From JBDTMT01 sp033764095 (lineage in GTDB: Bacteria; Desulfobacterota; Binatia; HRBIN30; CADEER01), in assembly GCA_033764095.1 (NCBI GenBank), contig JANRJF010000335.1, positions 1-28,949 on the forward strand: 28,949 bases of DNA. The letters are read 5' to 3'. Under the pieces are notes generated by a model. The model had not been told where the DNA came from, did not search any database, and worked only from the letters and a program-made list of their open reading frames with translations. Position 1 is the stretch's first letter. Every line of letters starts with the position of its first letter. Positions 7,329-14,155 of this stretch are shown here, one piece after another. A program made the translations under genes and the position numbers.

Positions 7329-7395
7329 CAACGGCCGCTGCGGACCACGACAGCGCGACCCGACGTCGTGTCTTGGTGTCGCAGTGCCGTTGTGG
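7329..7395. repeat. Degenerate palindromic element 6 (CAACG/CGTTG words)
   Basis: Left arm CAACGGCCGCTGCGGACC (7329-7346) pairs with GGTGTCGCAGTGCCGTTG (7375-7392) over about 15 of 18 positions with one indel each side. The right arm shares GGTGTCG and CGTTGTGGT with the much clearer element 8 at 13041, which suggests an eroded copy of that family. It sits in the divergent spacer, 12 bp from a methyltransferase start and 16 bp before the MiaE-like start. Confidence 0.55.
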
Positions 7396-7410
7396 TTATG
7401 CAGGACGGCG

Positions 7411-7986
7411 ATGCTCCGCCTGCGCACCGAGACCGGCGCCGAATGGCTCCGCACCGTGCTGGCCGACCTCGACGGCTTCCTGCAGGACCACGGCGCCAAC
7501 GAGCGCAAGGCGTCGGCCAGCGCGGTGCTGCTGGCGGTGCACTACCCGGAGCGCCGCGCGCTGGTCGACGCGATGGTCGAGCTGGCGCGCGAGGAGCTGG
7601 AACATTTCGCTCAGGTCTACGCCGTGCTGGCGCGCCGCGGTCTGACGCTCGGCATCGATTCCCCCGATCCCTACATGGGCGCGCTGACCCGCCTGATGCG
7701 CAAGGGGCACGCGCTGCACTTCCTGCTCGACCGCCTGCTGGTCTTCGGCATCGTCGAAGCACGCGGCTGCGAGCGCTTCGGCATCCTCGCCGAGGCGTTG
7801 CCCGACGCCGAGCTGCGCGCCTTCTACGCCGAGCTGACCCGTTCCGAGGCGCGCCACCACGGGCTCTTCGTCCGCCTCGCCTACAGCATCGCGCCGCGCG
7901 CCGAGGTCAACGCGCGGCTCGACGCGCTGCTCGATGCCGAGCAGGTGATCATCGCCGAGCTGCCGGTGCGCGCCGCGGTGCATTAG
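7411..7986 (+). CDS. miaE: tRNA-(2-methylthio-N6-(hydroxy)isopentenyladenosine-37) hydroxylase, MiaE-like
   Basis: A 191-residue ferritin-fold di-iron monooxygenase predicted to hydroxylate the isopentenyl group of ms2i6A37 in tRNA using O2. All di-iron ligands expected of the family are present: E31 (ANERKASASA, the MiaE hallmark), E62xxH65 (AREELEHF), E116 (GIVEARGCERF) and E146xxH149 (RSEARHHG). Length fits MiaE (about 190-270 residues, shorter forms being common). ATG 7411 is chosen because the family alignment begins there; upstream in-frame sequence runs into a palindromic element. The enzyme implies an O2-using lifestyle and a MiaA/MiaB pathway elsewhere in the genome. Confidence 0.9.
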   Translation: MLRLRTETGAEWLRTVLADLDGFLQDHGANERKASASAVLLAVHYPERRALVDAMVELAREELEHFAQVYAVLARRGLTLGIDSPDPYMGALTRLMRKGHALHFLLDRLLVFGIVEARGCERFGILAEALPDAELRAFYAELTRSEARHHGLFVRLAYSIAPRAEVNARLDALLDAEQVIIAELPVRAAVH

Positions 7987-8004
7987 TTGCTCCCCCGCTG
8001 AAGC

Positions 8005-8118
8005 AATCCCCCCTTCGAAGAAGGGGGGTGAGGGGGATTTTCAAATCGATTCCTCAGAGATGTCGAAGCGTGCGTCGGATAGATCCCCCCTCACCCCCCT
8101 TTCTCAAAGGGGGGAATC
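8005..8118. repeat. Palindromic element 7 (CCCCCTT/AAGGGGG type), nested hairpins
   Basis: Left arm 8005-8039 and right arm 8082-8118 are reverse complements apart from small indels. Each arm also folds on itself, six C with six G around TTCGAAGAA on the left and TTTCTCAAA on the right. The element can therefore form one long hairpin or a pair of short ones, a switch-like geometry. It is related to the single copy at 13656. The ATG at 8060, start of the PIG-L deacetylase reading frame, lies in the loop, so the right arm would be translated (S-P-L-T-P-L-S-Q-R-G-E-S). Confidence 0.92.
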
Positions 8119-8890
8119 GGAGGACCGTGTTCAACAGGGGAAACGAACCGTCCTCGGATTGTTCCCGCATCCGGACGACGAGACCTACTCGGCCGCGGGG
8201 CTGCTCGCCTGGTGCGCGGCGCGGGGCGCGGCGGTGCACCTCGCTTCGGCGACGCGCGGCGAGCGCGGCTGGGACCGCCACAAGCGCATCGCCAGCGGAG
8301 CGCACCTGGCGGCGCACCGTTCCGGCGAGCTCGCCGCCGCCTGCGCCGCGCTCGGCGTCGCGCCGCCGGTGTGCTTCGATCTGCCCGACGGCGGCGTCAG
8401 CGACATCGACCGCGCCGCCGCCGCGGCCGGCGTCGGCACCCATCTGCGCGCCCTGCGTCCCGACCTGATCGTCACGCTCGGCCGCGACGGCGCCTACGGG
8501 CATCGCGATCATCTCGCCTGGACGGCGATCGTCGAGGCAGCGGTGGCACTGCTGCCCGACGCCGAACGGCCGCGTCTGCTGCACGCCGCCTTTCCGCGCG
8601 GGCTGTTCACGCGCGTCGCACAGCTCGGCAAGCGGGTCGGCGCGGTGGCGGACGATTTCGACGCCGACGGCGTCGGCGTCGCGCGCGAAGCGGTGGCGCT
8701 GCGCCTCGACGTGCGGCCGCTGCGCGACGCCAAGCTGGCGAGCTGCCTGGCGCACGACTCGCAGCTCGATGTCGCGCCCGGCAGCTTCTTCCGCCGCGTG
8801 CTCGAGCCGCTGCTCGAAGAGGAGTGGTTCGTCGTCGCCGCCGGACCGCCGCTGCCGGCCGCGACCAGCGACCCGTTCGCTGGACTCTGA
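8060..8890 (+). CDS. PIG-L / LmbE-family zinc-dependent deacetylase
   Basis: A 276-residue (or slightly shorter) hydrolase predicted to remove N-acetyl groups from GlcNAc-type sugars or similar conjugates. The metal motif HPDDE is at residues 37-41 (LFPHPDDETYSAAG), and the second ligand region GRDGAYGHRDHLAW supplies the distal histidines. The start is problematic: the only in-frame ATG is at 8060 inside palindromic element 7, which makes residues about 9-20 repeat-encoded, and no convincing ribosome binding site precedes it. The conserved domain starts near residue 28 (KRTVLGLFPH), so a non-ATG start around 8140-8160 is possible. The stop overlaps the start of the glycosyltransferase by one base (TGATG), indicating translational coupling and a shared glycoconjugate role. 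Confidence 0.9.
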   Translation: MSKRASDRSPLTPLSQRGESEDRVQQGKRTVLGLFPHPDDETYSAAGLLAWCAARGAAVHLASATRGERGWDRHKRIASGAHLAAHRSGELAAACAALGVAPPVCFDLPDGGVSDIDRAAAAAGVGTHLRALRPDLIVTLGRDGAYGHRDHLAWTAIVEAAVALLPDAERPRLLHAAFPRGLFTRVAQLGKRVGAVADDFDADGVGVAREAVALRLDVRPLRDAKLASCLAHDSQLDVAPGSFFRRVLEPLLEEEWFVVAAGPPLPAATSDPFAGL

Positions 8891-10020
8891 TGCGCGTCCT
8901 GCACCTGACGCGCGACTTTCCTCCGCATCACTGCGGCGGCATCTCCACCGCTGTCGCCGGCCTGGCGCACGCCTCGCTGCGCGCCGGCCTGGCGGTGGCG
9001 GTGCTGTCGTTCGACGCCTGGCGACCGTCGCTGCCGGGCGCGGCGCGCGCCGCGGTTGCGCGCCAGGCCGCCGCCGCCGGCGAGGCGCTGCCGGTGCTGC
9101 GCCTCACCACGCCCGACGACCTGCCCGACGCCCGCGCCTTCGCCGCCGCGTGGCGTCCGGACGTGCTGCACGTGCACGACGGCATGCTGTGGCCGTTCGC
9201 TGCCGATCTGCGCAGCGCACTGCGTGCACCGGCGGTGTTCACCGTGCACGTCGCGCATCGCGCCATGAACGCGCTGCGCGGCGTGCCACACACCGCCAGC
9301 CTGGCAGCGCAGGAGCTGGCGCTGGCGGACGCCGACGCGGTGCTCTTTCCCTCCGCCGCGGCACGCGCCGCGGTCGCGCAGCCGTCCAGCGCGCACCGCG
9401 CCGTCGAGGCGCCGCTCGGCGTCGACGACAGCGACGCGGCGCGCGCCGCACGGGTCGGGGAGCGCGCGCGGCTGCTGCTGGCGGTCGGGCGCTTCGACGA
9501 CGTGAAGGGCACCCCGGAGCTCTTCGCGGTGCTGCGCGCCGCACTGCGACGCCTGCCCGATGCCAACGCGGTGATCGCCGGCGATCTGCCAGCCAACCCG
9601 CGGGCGGCCGAGCGCTGGCGCGCCCGCTGGGAGCGCGACACTTCCGCGGCGCTGCGCGCGCGGGTGCACTTCGCCGGTTGGCTCGCGCCGGCTGCGCTTG
9701 CCGCGCAGTACGCGCGCGCCGCGGTGGTGATCGTGCCGAGCCGCTTCGAGACCTTCGGCCTGGTGCCGTTGGAGGCGATGCTGCATGGCGCCGCAGTGGC
9801 CGCCACCGACGCCGGCGCCCTGCCCGAGCTGATCACGCACGACGTCACCGGCCTGCTGTCGCCGGTCGGCGACGTCGCCCGCCTCACCGAGCACGTCGTC
9901 GCGCTGGTCGAGGATCCCACCCACGCCGCTCGACTCGCCGCCGCCGCGGCTGCCGAGGTGCGCGCGCGCTGGCTGTGGGAGCACCGCCTGCCGGCGGTGC
10001 GGTCGGCGTACGAGGCGTAG
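8890..10020 (+). CDS. Glycosyltransferase family 4 (GT-B fold)
   Basis: A 376-residue cytoplasmic retaining glycosyltransferase that would move a sugar from a nucleotide donor to a small acceptor or glycan. The N-terminal GT-B half starts MRVLHLTRDFPPHHCGGIST, the glycine-rich acceptor-side loop. The linker continues with LLLAVGRFDDVKGTPEL, and the donor-binding half has PSRFETFGLVPLEAMLHG with the EX7E motif (E of FET to E of LEA) and the AATDAGALPELI turn. ATG overlaps the deacetylase stop by one base. The PIG-L plus GT4 pairing resembles the MshA/MshB and BshA/BshB logic (glycosyl transfer then deacetylation of GlcNAc conjugates). A thiol-sugar or similar pathway is possible, but this pair alone does not prove it. 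Confidence 0.93.
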   Translation: MRVLHLTRDFPPHHCGGISTAVAGLAHASLRAGLAVAVLSFDAWRPSLPGAARAAVARQAAAAGEALPVLRLTTPDDLPDARAFAAAWRPDVLHVHDGMLWPFAADLRSALRAPAVFTVHVAHRAMNALRGVPHTASLAAQELALADADAVLFPSAAARAAVAQPSSAHRAVEAPLGVDDSDAARAARVGERARLLLAVGRFDDVKGTPELFAVLRAALRRLPDANAVIAGDLPANPRAAERWRARWERDTSAALRARVHFAGWLAPAALAAQYARAAVVIVPSRFETFGLVPLEAMLHGAAVAATDAGALPELITHDVTGLLSPVGDVARLTEHVVALVEDPTHAARLAAAAAAEVRARWLWEHRLPAVRSAYEA

Positions 10021-10063
10021 AGGCCGGCCCGCGATTGCGCCGACGCGCGTTGCCTCCTGCACC

Positions 10064-10118
10064 GGCGCGCCAAGGCGCGCCCGTACGGGGGGAGGCGGCG
10101 GCCGCAATGACCGCCTCC
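10064..10118. terminator. Pair of strong GC stem-loops between convergent genes
   Basis: GGCGCGCC at 10064-10071 is repeated at 10074-10081; being self-complementary, the pair forms an 8-bp stem. GGAGGCGG (10091-10098) pairs with CCGCCTCC (10111-10118) around a 12-nt loop. Both lie in the 111-bp space between the convergent glycosyltransferase and GH44 genes and fold equally on either strand. No T-run follows, so intrinsic termination is only a suggestion. Confidence 0.5.
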
Positions 10119-10131
10119 GGCGGGGAGAGGT

Positions 10132-12963
10132 TTACGGCGACCAGTTGCCGGTAACGTCGCCGAGCAGGACGGCGCGGAAGTCCTGCCCGTTGGCCGCGGC
10201 GCTCAGGGGCGTGTAGGCGATCGCGCCCATGGTGCAGGTCGCTGACGCGAGCGCTGGGGCGGTCAGCGATTGATTCGGCGCGGCGCTTGGCGACGGGACG
10301 AACAGCCACTCCGATCCGCAGCGTTCGGCGGCGGGCAGACGCTGCACCGAGCCGACGACGTGGCTGAGGATGGTCGCGGCGTCGAGCGTGCTGAGCGTGC
10401 CGTCGCCGGTGACGTCGCCGGCCAGGCGCTGGTCGCCATCGAGCGTGCGGGTGCCGGCGATCGCCTGCAGGATCCAGGCGGCGTCGAGCGAGCTGAGCGC
10501 CGCCCCCTGACCGCCGGTGCGTTGCGGTGCGATCGCCAACGGCGCGCCGGCGACGGCGGCGACCGTGTATGCGCCGCTCGCGTCGGTGAGCCGCGCGCCG
10601 ACCGCGACCGACGGCACCGGGGCGGCGCCGCGGTAGTAGCGCAGCGCGCCGCTGACCGACACGGTCGCGGCCGGCGTCGCGGTCGCGCTGGCGCTGCGCG
10701 TCGCGGTCGCACTGCCGGTGCGCGTCGGGCTCGTCGTGACGGAAGGTGTCGCGCTCGGAGAGCGCGTCGCGGTCGGGGTCGGCGAGGCGGAACGCGTCGC
10801 GCTCGGGGTCGCCGTTCGGGTGGCGCTCGGCGGCACCGGCGACGGCGTCGGGGTCGGCGTCGGCGTGCCGGCCACGGCGCTGCCCGGCACGACCAGCAGC
10901 GTGATGGCGTTGGCGGCGAAGGTGAGGCTCGTGCCGGCGGCAGGCATCGCCACGTCCGCCAGGCGCTCGATCGCCGCCGGGTTGGCGGCGCCGTAGCGAT
11001 AGACGCGCGCCGCGCCGCCGGGCGTGAAGCCGGCGAGTTGCAAGGCGCTGGTCTGCGGCGTCGCCGTCTTGTTGATCGCGATGATGGTCAGCGCGCCGTC
11101 GGCGCCGCGCTCGGCGGCATACACCGCCAGCGTCGCCTGGTCGGCCGAGCTCGCCGCCACTCCAGTGTCGCCGAAGCTGCCGCCGGCGCCGTCGTAGTTG
11201 CGATACATGCGGAAGGCGAAGGCGAGCGGCTGCGTCGCGGTGGGCGGATCCCACAGCGTCGCCAGGTCGAGGCCCTCGCGGCCGAAGATGCCGAGCACGT
11301 CGGCCTGCGCCAGCGCGCCGTTGACGTGCTCCGGCGCGCCCCAGTTGTACTCGCCGATCGCCAGCTTGGTGCCGGGGTAGTTGGCGTTCACCCAGTCGCG
11401 CATGCGCGGCAGCAGCCGCACCGGCTCGTTGATCCAGCTCTCGTCGGTGTAGTTCGCGTCCCACAGCGCGCGCGTCGAGCGCAGCCGGCGCGCCTGCGTC
11501 GCCGCATCCCCGGCGCCGGCGAGCGAGACGCCGGAGGCCTGCGGGTAGTAGTGCAGGTCGAGGGAGTCGAGCAGTCGCACGCCGTGCTGCTGGTCGTAGG
11601 CGCGCAACTGCTGCAGGTACCAGGCGGTGAGCTCGACGTTGCCGTGCGCCAGGCGATCCTGCGGGTTGTTCCACCAGGCACCGCCGGGGGCCGCGTCGAG
11701 CGCCGAATAGAGGTAGTTCGTCCAGCCCCACTCGGCCGGGCCGAGGGTCGCGGCGCTCGGATCGGTGGCCTTGATCGCCGCCGCGTAGGCGACGGTGCGG
11801 TCGCGCAGCTCGTCGTACGACAGCGGCGCCGGGTGGACGTCGCGGTGGGTGTGGCTCCACAGCATCGGCTCGTTGTCGAGGTTGTAGAAACGCACCCCGC
11901 CCTGCGCCGCCGTGCCGTAGCGGCCGATCAGGTGCTGCATCCACTCCTGCACGAAGCTCGGCGCGATCGCGTCGCTGATGTCGGACGCGTCGTTGCCGGT
12001 GATCGCGCTGCCGTTGCCGCGCACGCCGTTGCCGCAATCGGGGCGCCAGGGGTCGACCGACTGCTGGGTGCCGTACTTGGCGACGCTGAAACCGCAGCCG
12101 TAGGCGCGGCCGCGCGGCGTCCAGCCGATCAGCGGAATGGTGAGCAGCGTGTCGGCGCCGATGCCCAGATTCGACTCGACGAACTGGTCGCTGCTCGAGC
12201 CGTCCGGCAGCGCGCCGGGATTGGCGTTGTCGTTGGGAATGTTCTCGAAGTACCAGTCGGCGGCACGGTTCGAGGTGTCGGTGCGCCAGTTGTAGCGCGT
12301 CGTCGCGTTACCGCCCCAGCGCCGCAGCGGGACGCGCAGCTCGGCGGCGAGCGTCTCGTCGGCGAAGTTCATGCCGTAGATGAACGGGCTGATCGCGTGC
12401 CGACCGGCGGCGGCGTTCACCTGCAGCGCCGGACCGGCCACCGGGCCGACCGGCGTCGGGGTCGGCAGGCCGCTGGCGACGAAACGGACGTCGTCGACGC
12501 TGAACGTCGCCTGCGCGCCGGCGCTGTTGTTGAACCATGCAATCTTGGTCACCAGCGTCGTACCGAGCGCGGTGAGCGACACGTCGACCTGGGTCCAGGC
12601 GTTGGCCGCCGGCACGACGTCCTTGGTCACCTCGGCGCCGGTCAGGTGGTTGCCGACGATGACCTGCACCGCCTGACCGCCGGCGCTGCCGCCGTGGATC
12701 CAGCAGCGCAAGGTGTCGAGCCCGGTGATGTCGACGGCGTCATTGCGCCCCAGCTGCAGGCCGCTCCAGCCGCCGGTGTAGATGACGCCGACCGACGCGG
12801 TGCCGCCGTGCACCGGCGCGGCGCGGGCGAAGTCGCGCGTCACCCCGCCCCAGCTCCAGTCCTGCCAGCCGCTGGCCAACGCGTCGGCGTACACGACCAC
12901 GTCGGCACGCACCGGCGCGGCGCAGAGCAACAGCAGCAGCGCAAGACGCACGCGAGCCCGCAT
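10132..12963 (-). CDS. Secreted GH44-family glycoside hydrolase with dockerin-like C-terminus
   Basis: A 943-residue secreted enzyme predicted to cut beta-1,4-glucans or xyloglucan. The signal peptide is MRARVRLALLLLLCAAPVRA. Residues about 25-165 form a jelly-roll, carbohydrate-binding-like domain (Trp/Gly rich, ending FSVDDVRFV). The GH44 catalytic domain spans about 190-690 and opens ISPFIYGMNFADE...RRWGGNATTRYNW. The acid/base E365 (YNLDNEPMLWSH) and nucleophile E538 (AIGEYNWG) are 173 residues apart, as in characterised GH44 enzymes. A Pro/Ser/Thr/Arg linker (about 697-766) leads to a carboxypeptidase-regulatory-like unit and a dockerin-like pair of helices with the Ca2+ loop GDVTGDGTLSTLDA. 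ATG 12963 gives an ideal signal peptide. Confidence 0.9.
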   Translation of the reverse strand: MRARVRLALLLLLCAAPVRADVVVYADALASGWQDWSWGGVTRDFARAAPVHGGTASVGVIYTGGWSGLQLGRNDAVDITGLDTLRCWIHGGSAGGQAVQVIVGNHLTGAEVTKDVVPAANAWTQVDVSLTALGTTLVTKIAWFNNSAGAQATFSVDDVRFVASGLPTPTPVGPVAGPALQVNAAAGRHAISPFIYGMNFADETLAAELRVPLRRWGGNATTRYNWRTDTSNRAADWYFENIPNDNANPGALPDGSSSDQFVESNLGIGADTLLTIPLIGWTPRGRAYGCGFSVAKYGTQQSVDPWRPDCGNGVRGNGSAITGNDASDISDAIAPSFVQEWMQHLIGRYGTAAQGGVRFYNLDNEPMLWSHTHRDVHPAPLSYDELRDRTVAYAAAIKATDPSAATLGPAEWGWTNYLYSALDAAPGGAWWNNPQDRLAHGNVELTAWYLQQLRAYDQQHGVRLLDSLDLHYYPQASGVSLAGAGDAATQARRLRSTRALWDANYTDESWINEPVRLLPRMRDWVNANYPGTKLAIGEYNWGAPEHVNGALAQADVLGIFGREGLDLATLWDPPTATQPLAFAFRMYRNYDGAGGSFGDTGVAASSADQATLAVYAAERGADGALTIIAINKTATPQTSALQLAGFTPGGAARVYRYGAANPAAIERLADVAMPAAGTSLTFAANAITLLVVPGSAVAGTPTPTPTPSPVPPSATRTATPSATRSASPTPTATRSPSATPSVTTSPTRTGSATATRSASATATPAATVSVSGALRYYRGAAPVPSVAVGARLTDASGAYTVAAVAGAPLAIAPQRTGGQGAALSSLDAAWILQAIAGTRTLDGDQRLAGDVTGDGTLSTLDAATILSHVVGSVQRLPAAERCGSEWLFVPSPSAAPNQSLTAPALASATCTMGAIAYTPLSAAANGQDFRAVLLGDVTGNWSP
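10668..10875 (-). repeat. Low-complexity Ser/Thr/Pro/Arg linker repeat inside the GH44 gene
   Basis: The coding sequence here is a degenerate array of short units translating as TPTPTPSP, SATRTATP and SATRSASP variants, about 70 residues in all. This is a flexible, probably extracellular spacer between the catalytic and dockerin-like modules. Such arrays expand and contract by slippage, so its length should vary between relatives. Confidence 0.85.
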
Positions 12964-13040
12964 CGGAGAAGTAGGGTGGCGGCGATGTGCGCTTTGCTGC
13001 GTGGGCACGTGGACGTGTCTGAGCAATCGTCGCGCCACGA

Positions 13041-13115
13041 CTTCACCACAACGGCGCCACGTCACCACCAGACGCAACGGTGGTGTCGTTGTGTCGTGGT
13101 GTCGTTGTGGTGAAG
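13041..13115. repeat. Palindromic tandem-word element 8 (8-bp unit GTGTCGTT)
   Basis: Right arm 13083-13114 reads as four 8-mers, GTGTCGTT/GTGTCGTG/GTGTCGTT/GTGGTGAA. Left arm 13041-13066 is the approximate reverse complement (CTTCACCACAACG... exact over the outer 13 bp, several substitutions further in). It occupies the divergent spacer between the GH44 gene and the gene at 13129. A 15-bp copy of the outer arm, CTTCACCACAACGAC, also occurs alone at 15854. Confidence 0.88.
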
Positions 13116-13128
13116 AAAGGGCCGCAGA

Positions 13129-13716
13129 ATGGCCCACCCGCCCAATCGCGCCTACTACGAAGCCTGCGCCGGCCGCTGGGCCTGCCAGCTGGATTTCGCC
13201 ATCACCGACTGGCGTGCCTGGCGCGGCAGTCGCATGGCACTGGTCGGCCGCCTCAACCTGCTGGCGCTCGCCGCGGCGGTGCGGATCGCCCGGCTGCGGC
13301 TCGACACGAGTGTCGACGTCAACGACGCGGCGCGCGGCGAGGTCGTGCACACCACGCGGGTGAGCAAGTGGGGACTGACACTGATGCGCAGCATCGACCG
13401 CATCACGCTCGACGCCAACGGCCGCGACGCGACCATGCGCGTCGCCATGTCCTTCTTCCCGTTGCTGTGGCGCGCCGAGCGCTTCCCGTCGGCGGCGGCG
13501 ACCATCGACGCCAGCGCCCGTCGTGCCGACTACCGCATCCCGTGGTTCGGCGGCGAGATGCACCAGAGCGGCGCGCTGAGCGCCGACGGCGCGACCGTCA
13601 CGCTGGTGCAGGCGACCGAGTTCTCGCGCGGCGTCCAGGTCCTGCGCCGGGTTGGAAATCCCCCCTGCCCCCCTTTTGCAAAGGGGGGTGACGTGGCAGG
13701 CTCCGCCCATGCCTGA
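13129..13716 (+). CDS. Protein of unknown function with repeat-encoded C-terminus
   Basis: A 195-residue protein that I do not recognise. It opens MAHPPNRAYYEACAGRWACQ, with a hydrophobic helix around residues 36-54 (MALVGRLNLLALAAAVRIA) and then beta-rich sequence (LRLDTSVDVNDA, EVVHTTRVSKWG) that looks like one small globular domain. No signal peptide is evident. Residues from about 177 on (N-P-P-C-P-P-F-A-K-G-G) are encoded by palindromic element 9, so the natural end was probably displaced by insertion of the repeat. Its TGA (13714-13716) overlaps the next gene's ATG (13709-13711) by 8 nt, suggesting translational coupling with the Ddn-like reductase. Confidence 0.75.
   Translation: MAHPPNRAYYEACAGRWACQLDFAITDWRAWRGSRMALVGRLNLLALAAAVRIARLRLDTSVDVNDAARGEVVHTTRVSKWGLTLMRSIDRITLDANGRDATMRVAMSFFPLLWRAERFPSAAATIDASARRADYRIPWFGGEMHQSGALSADGATVTLVQATEFSRGVQVLRRVGNPPCPPFAKGGDVAGSAHA
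13656..13690. repeat. Palindromic element 9 (CCCCCTTTTGCAAAGGGGG), inside a CDS end
   Basis: A single short palindrome: six C, TTTTGCAAA, six G (13667-13688), preceded by AAATCCCCCCTG. It is the same family as each half-arm of element 7 at 8005. It lies in frame within the last 20 codons of the gene at 13129 and just upstream of the start codon at 13709, where the hairpin could affect initiation of the downstream gene. Confidence 0.85.
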
Positions 13717-14122
13717 CTTCAGCCTTTTCGGCGACGCGCACGTCCGCAAGTACGAGGAAACCGGCGGCAAGGTCGGCCACGACTGGAACGGCACCTCGTG
13801 CCTCATCCTGCACGATCGCGGCCGCACCAGCGGCGAGGTGCACAAGCACCCGCTGATCTACGGCAAGGACGGCCAGGACTACATCCTCATCGCCTCGAAG
13901 GGCGGCGCGCCCGATCACCCGGGGTGGTACAAGAACCTGCTCGCGCACCCGGACGTCGAGATCCAGGTGTGGGACAAGGTCATCCCGGTCACCGCGCGGA
14001 CGGCGAACGCCGAAGAGAAGGCGCGCGCCTGGCCGATCATGACCAAGCAGTGGCCCGACTACGACAAGTACCAGTCGGGCACGTCGCGCGACATTCCGGT
14101 CGTGCTGCTGCGCCCGCGCTGA
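13709..14122 (+). CDS. Deazaflavin (F420)-dependent nitroreductase-family protein (Ddn/DUF385-like)
   Basis: A 137-residue split-beta-barrel protein of the family including mycobacterial Ddn and F420H2-dependent quinone reductases. These enzymes transfer hydride from F420H2 to quinones or related acceptors. Diagnostic features are the basic/Gly strand RGRTSGEVHKHPLIYG, then DYILIASKGGAPDHPGWYKN, HPDVEIQVWDK and the C-terminal RDIPVVLLRPR. ATG 13709 is chosen because MPDFSLFGDAHVRKYEETGG matches the family start, whereas upstream in-frame sequence is palindrome-derived. F420 binding is inferred from family. With three luciferase-like oxidoreductases nearby it supports the idea of an F420-using organism, but FMN use in this family cannot be excluded. 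Confidence 0.9.
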   Translation: MPDFSLFGDAHVRKYEETGGKVGHDWNGTSCLILHDRGRTSGEVHKHPLIYGKDGQDYILIASKGGAPDHPGWYKNLLAHPDVEIQVWDKVIPVTARTANAEEKARAWPIMTKQWPDYDKYQSGTSRDIPVVLLRPR

Positions 14123-14155
14123 ATCGCCGGCGCGGCGCGCCGCTTCCCCCACTCG

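Noticed and set aside
10270..13113. A 947-residue plus-strand frame opposite the GH44 gene
   Set aside because: Arg/Gly/Val-rich antisense shadow with no domain; the minus-strand frame has signal peptide, catalytic motifs and dockerin-like tail.
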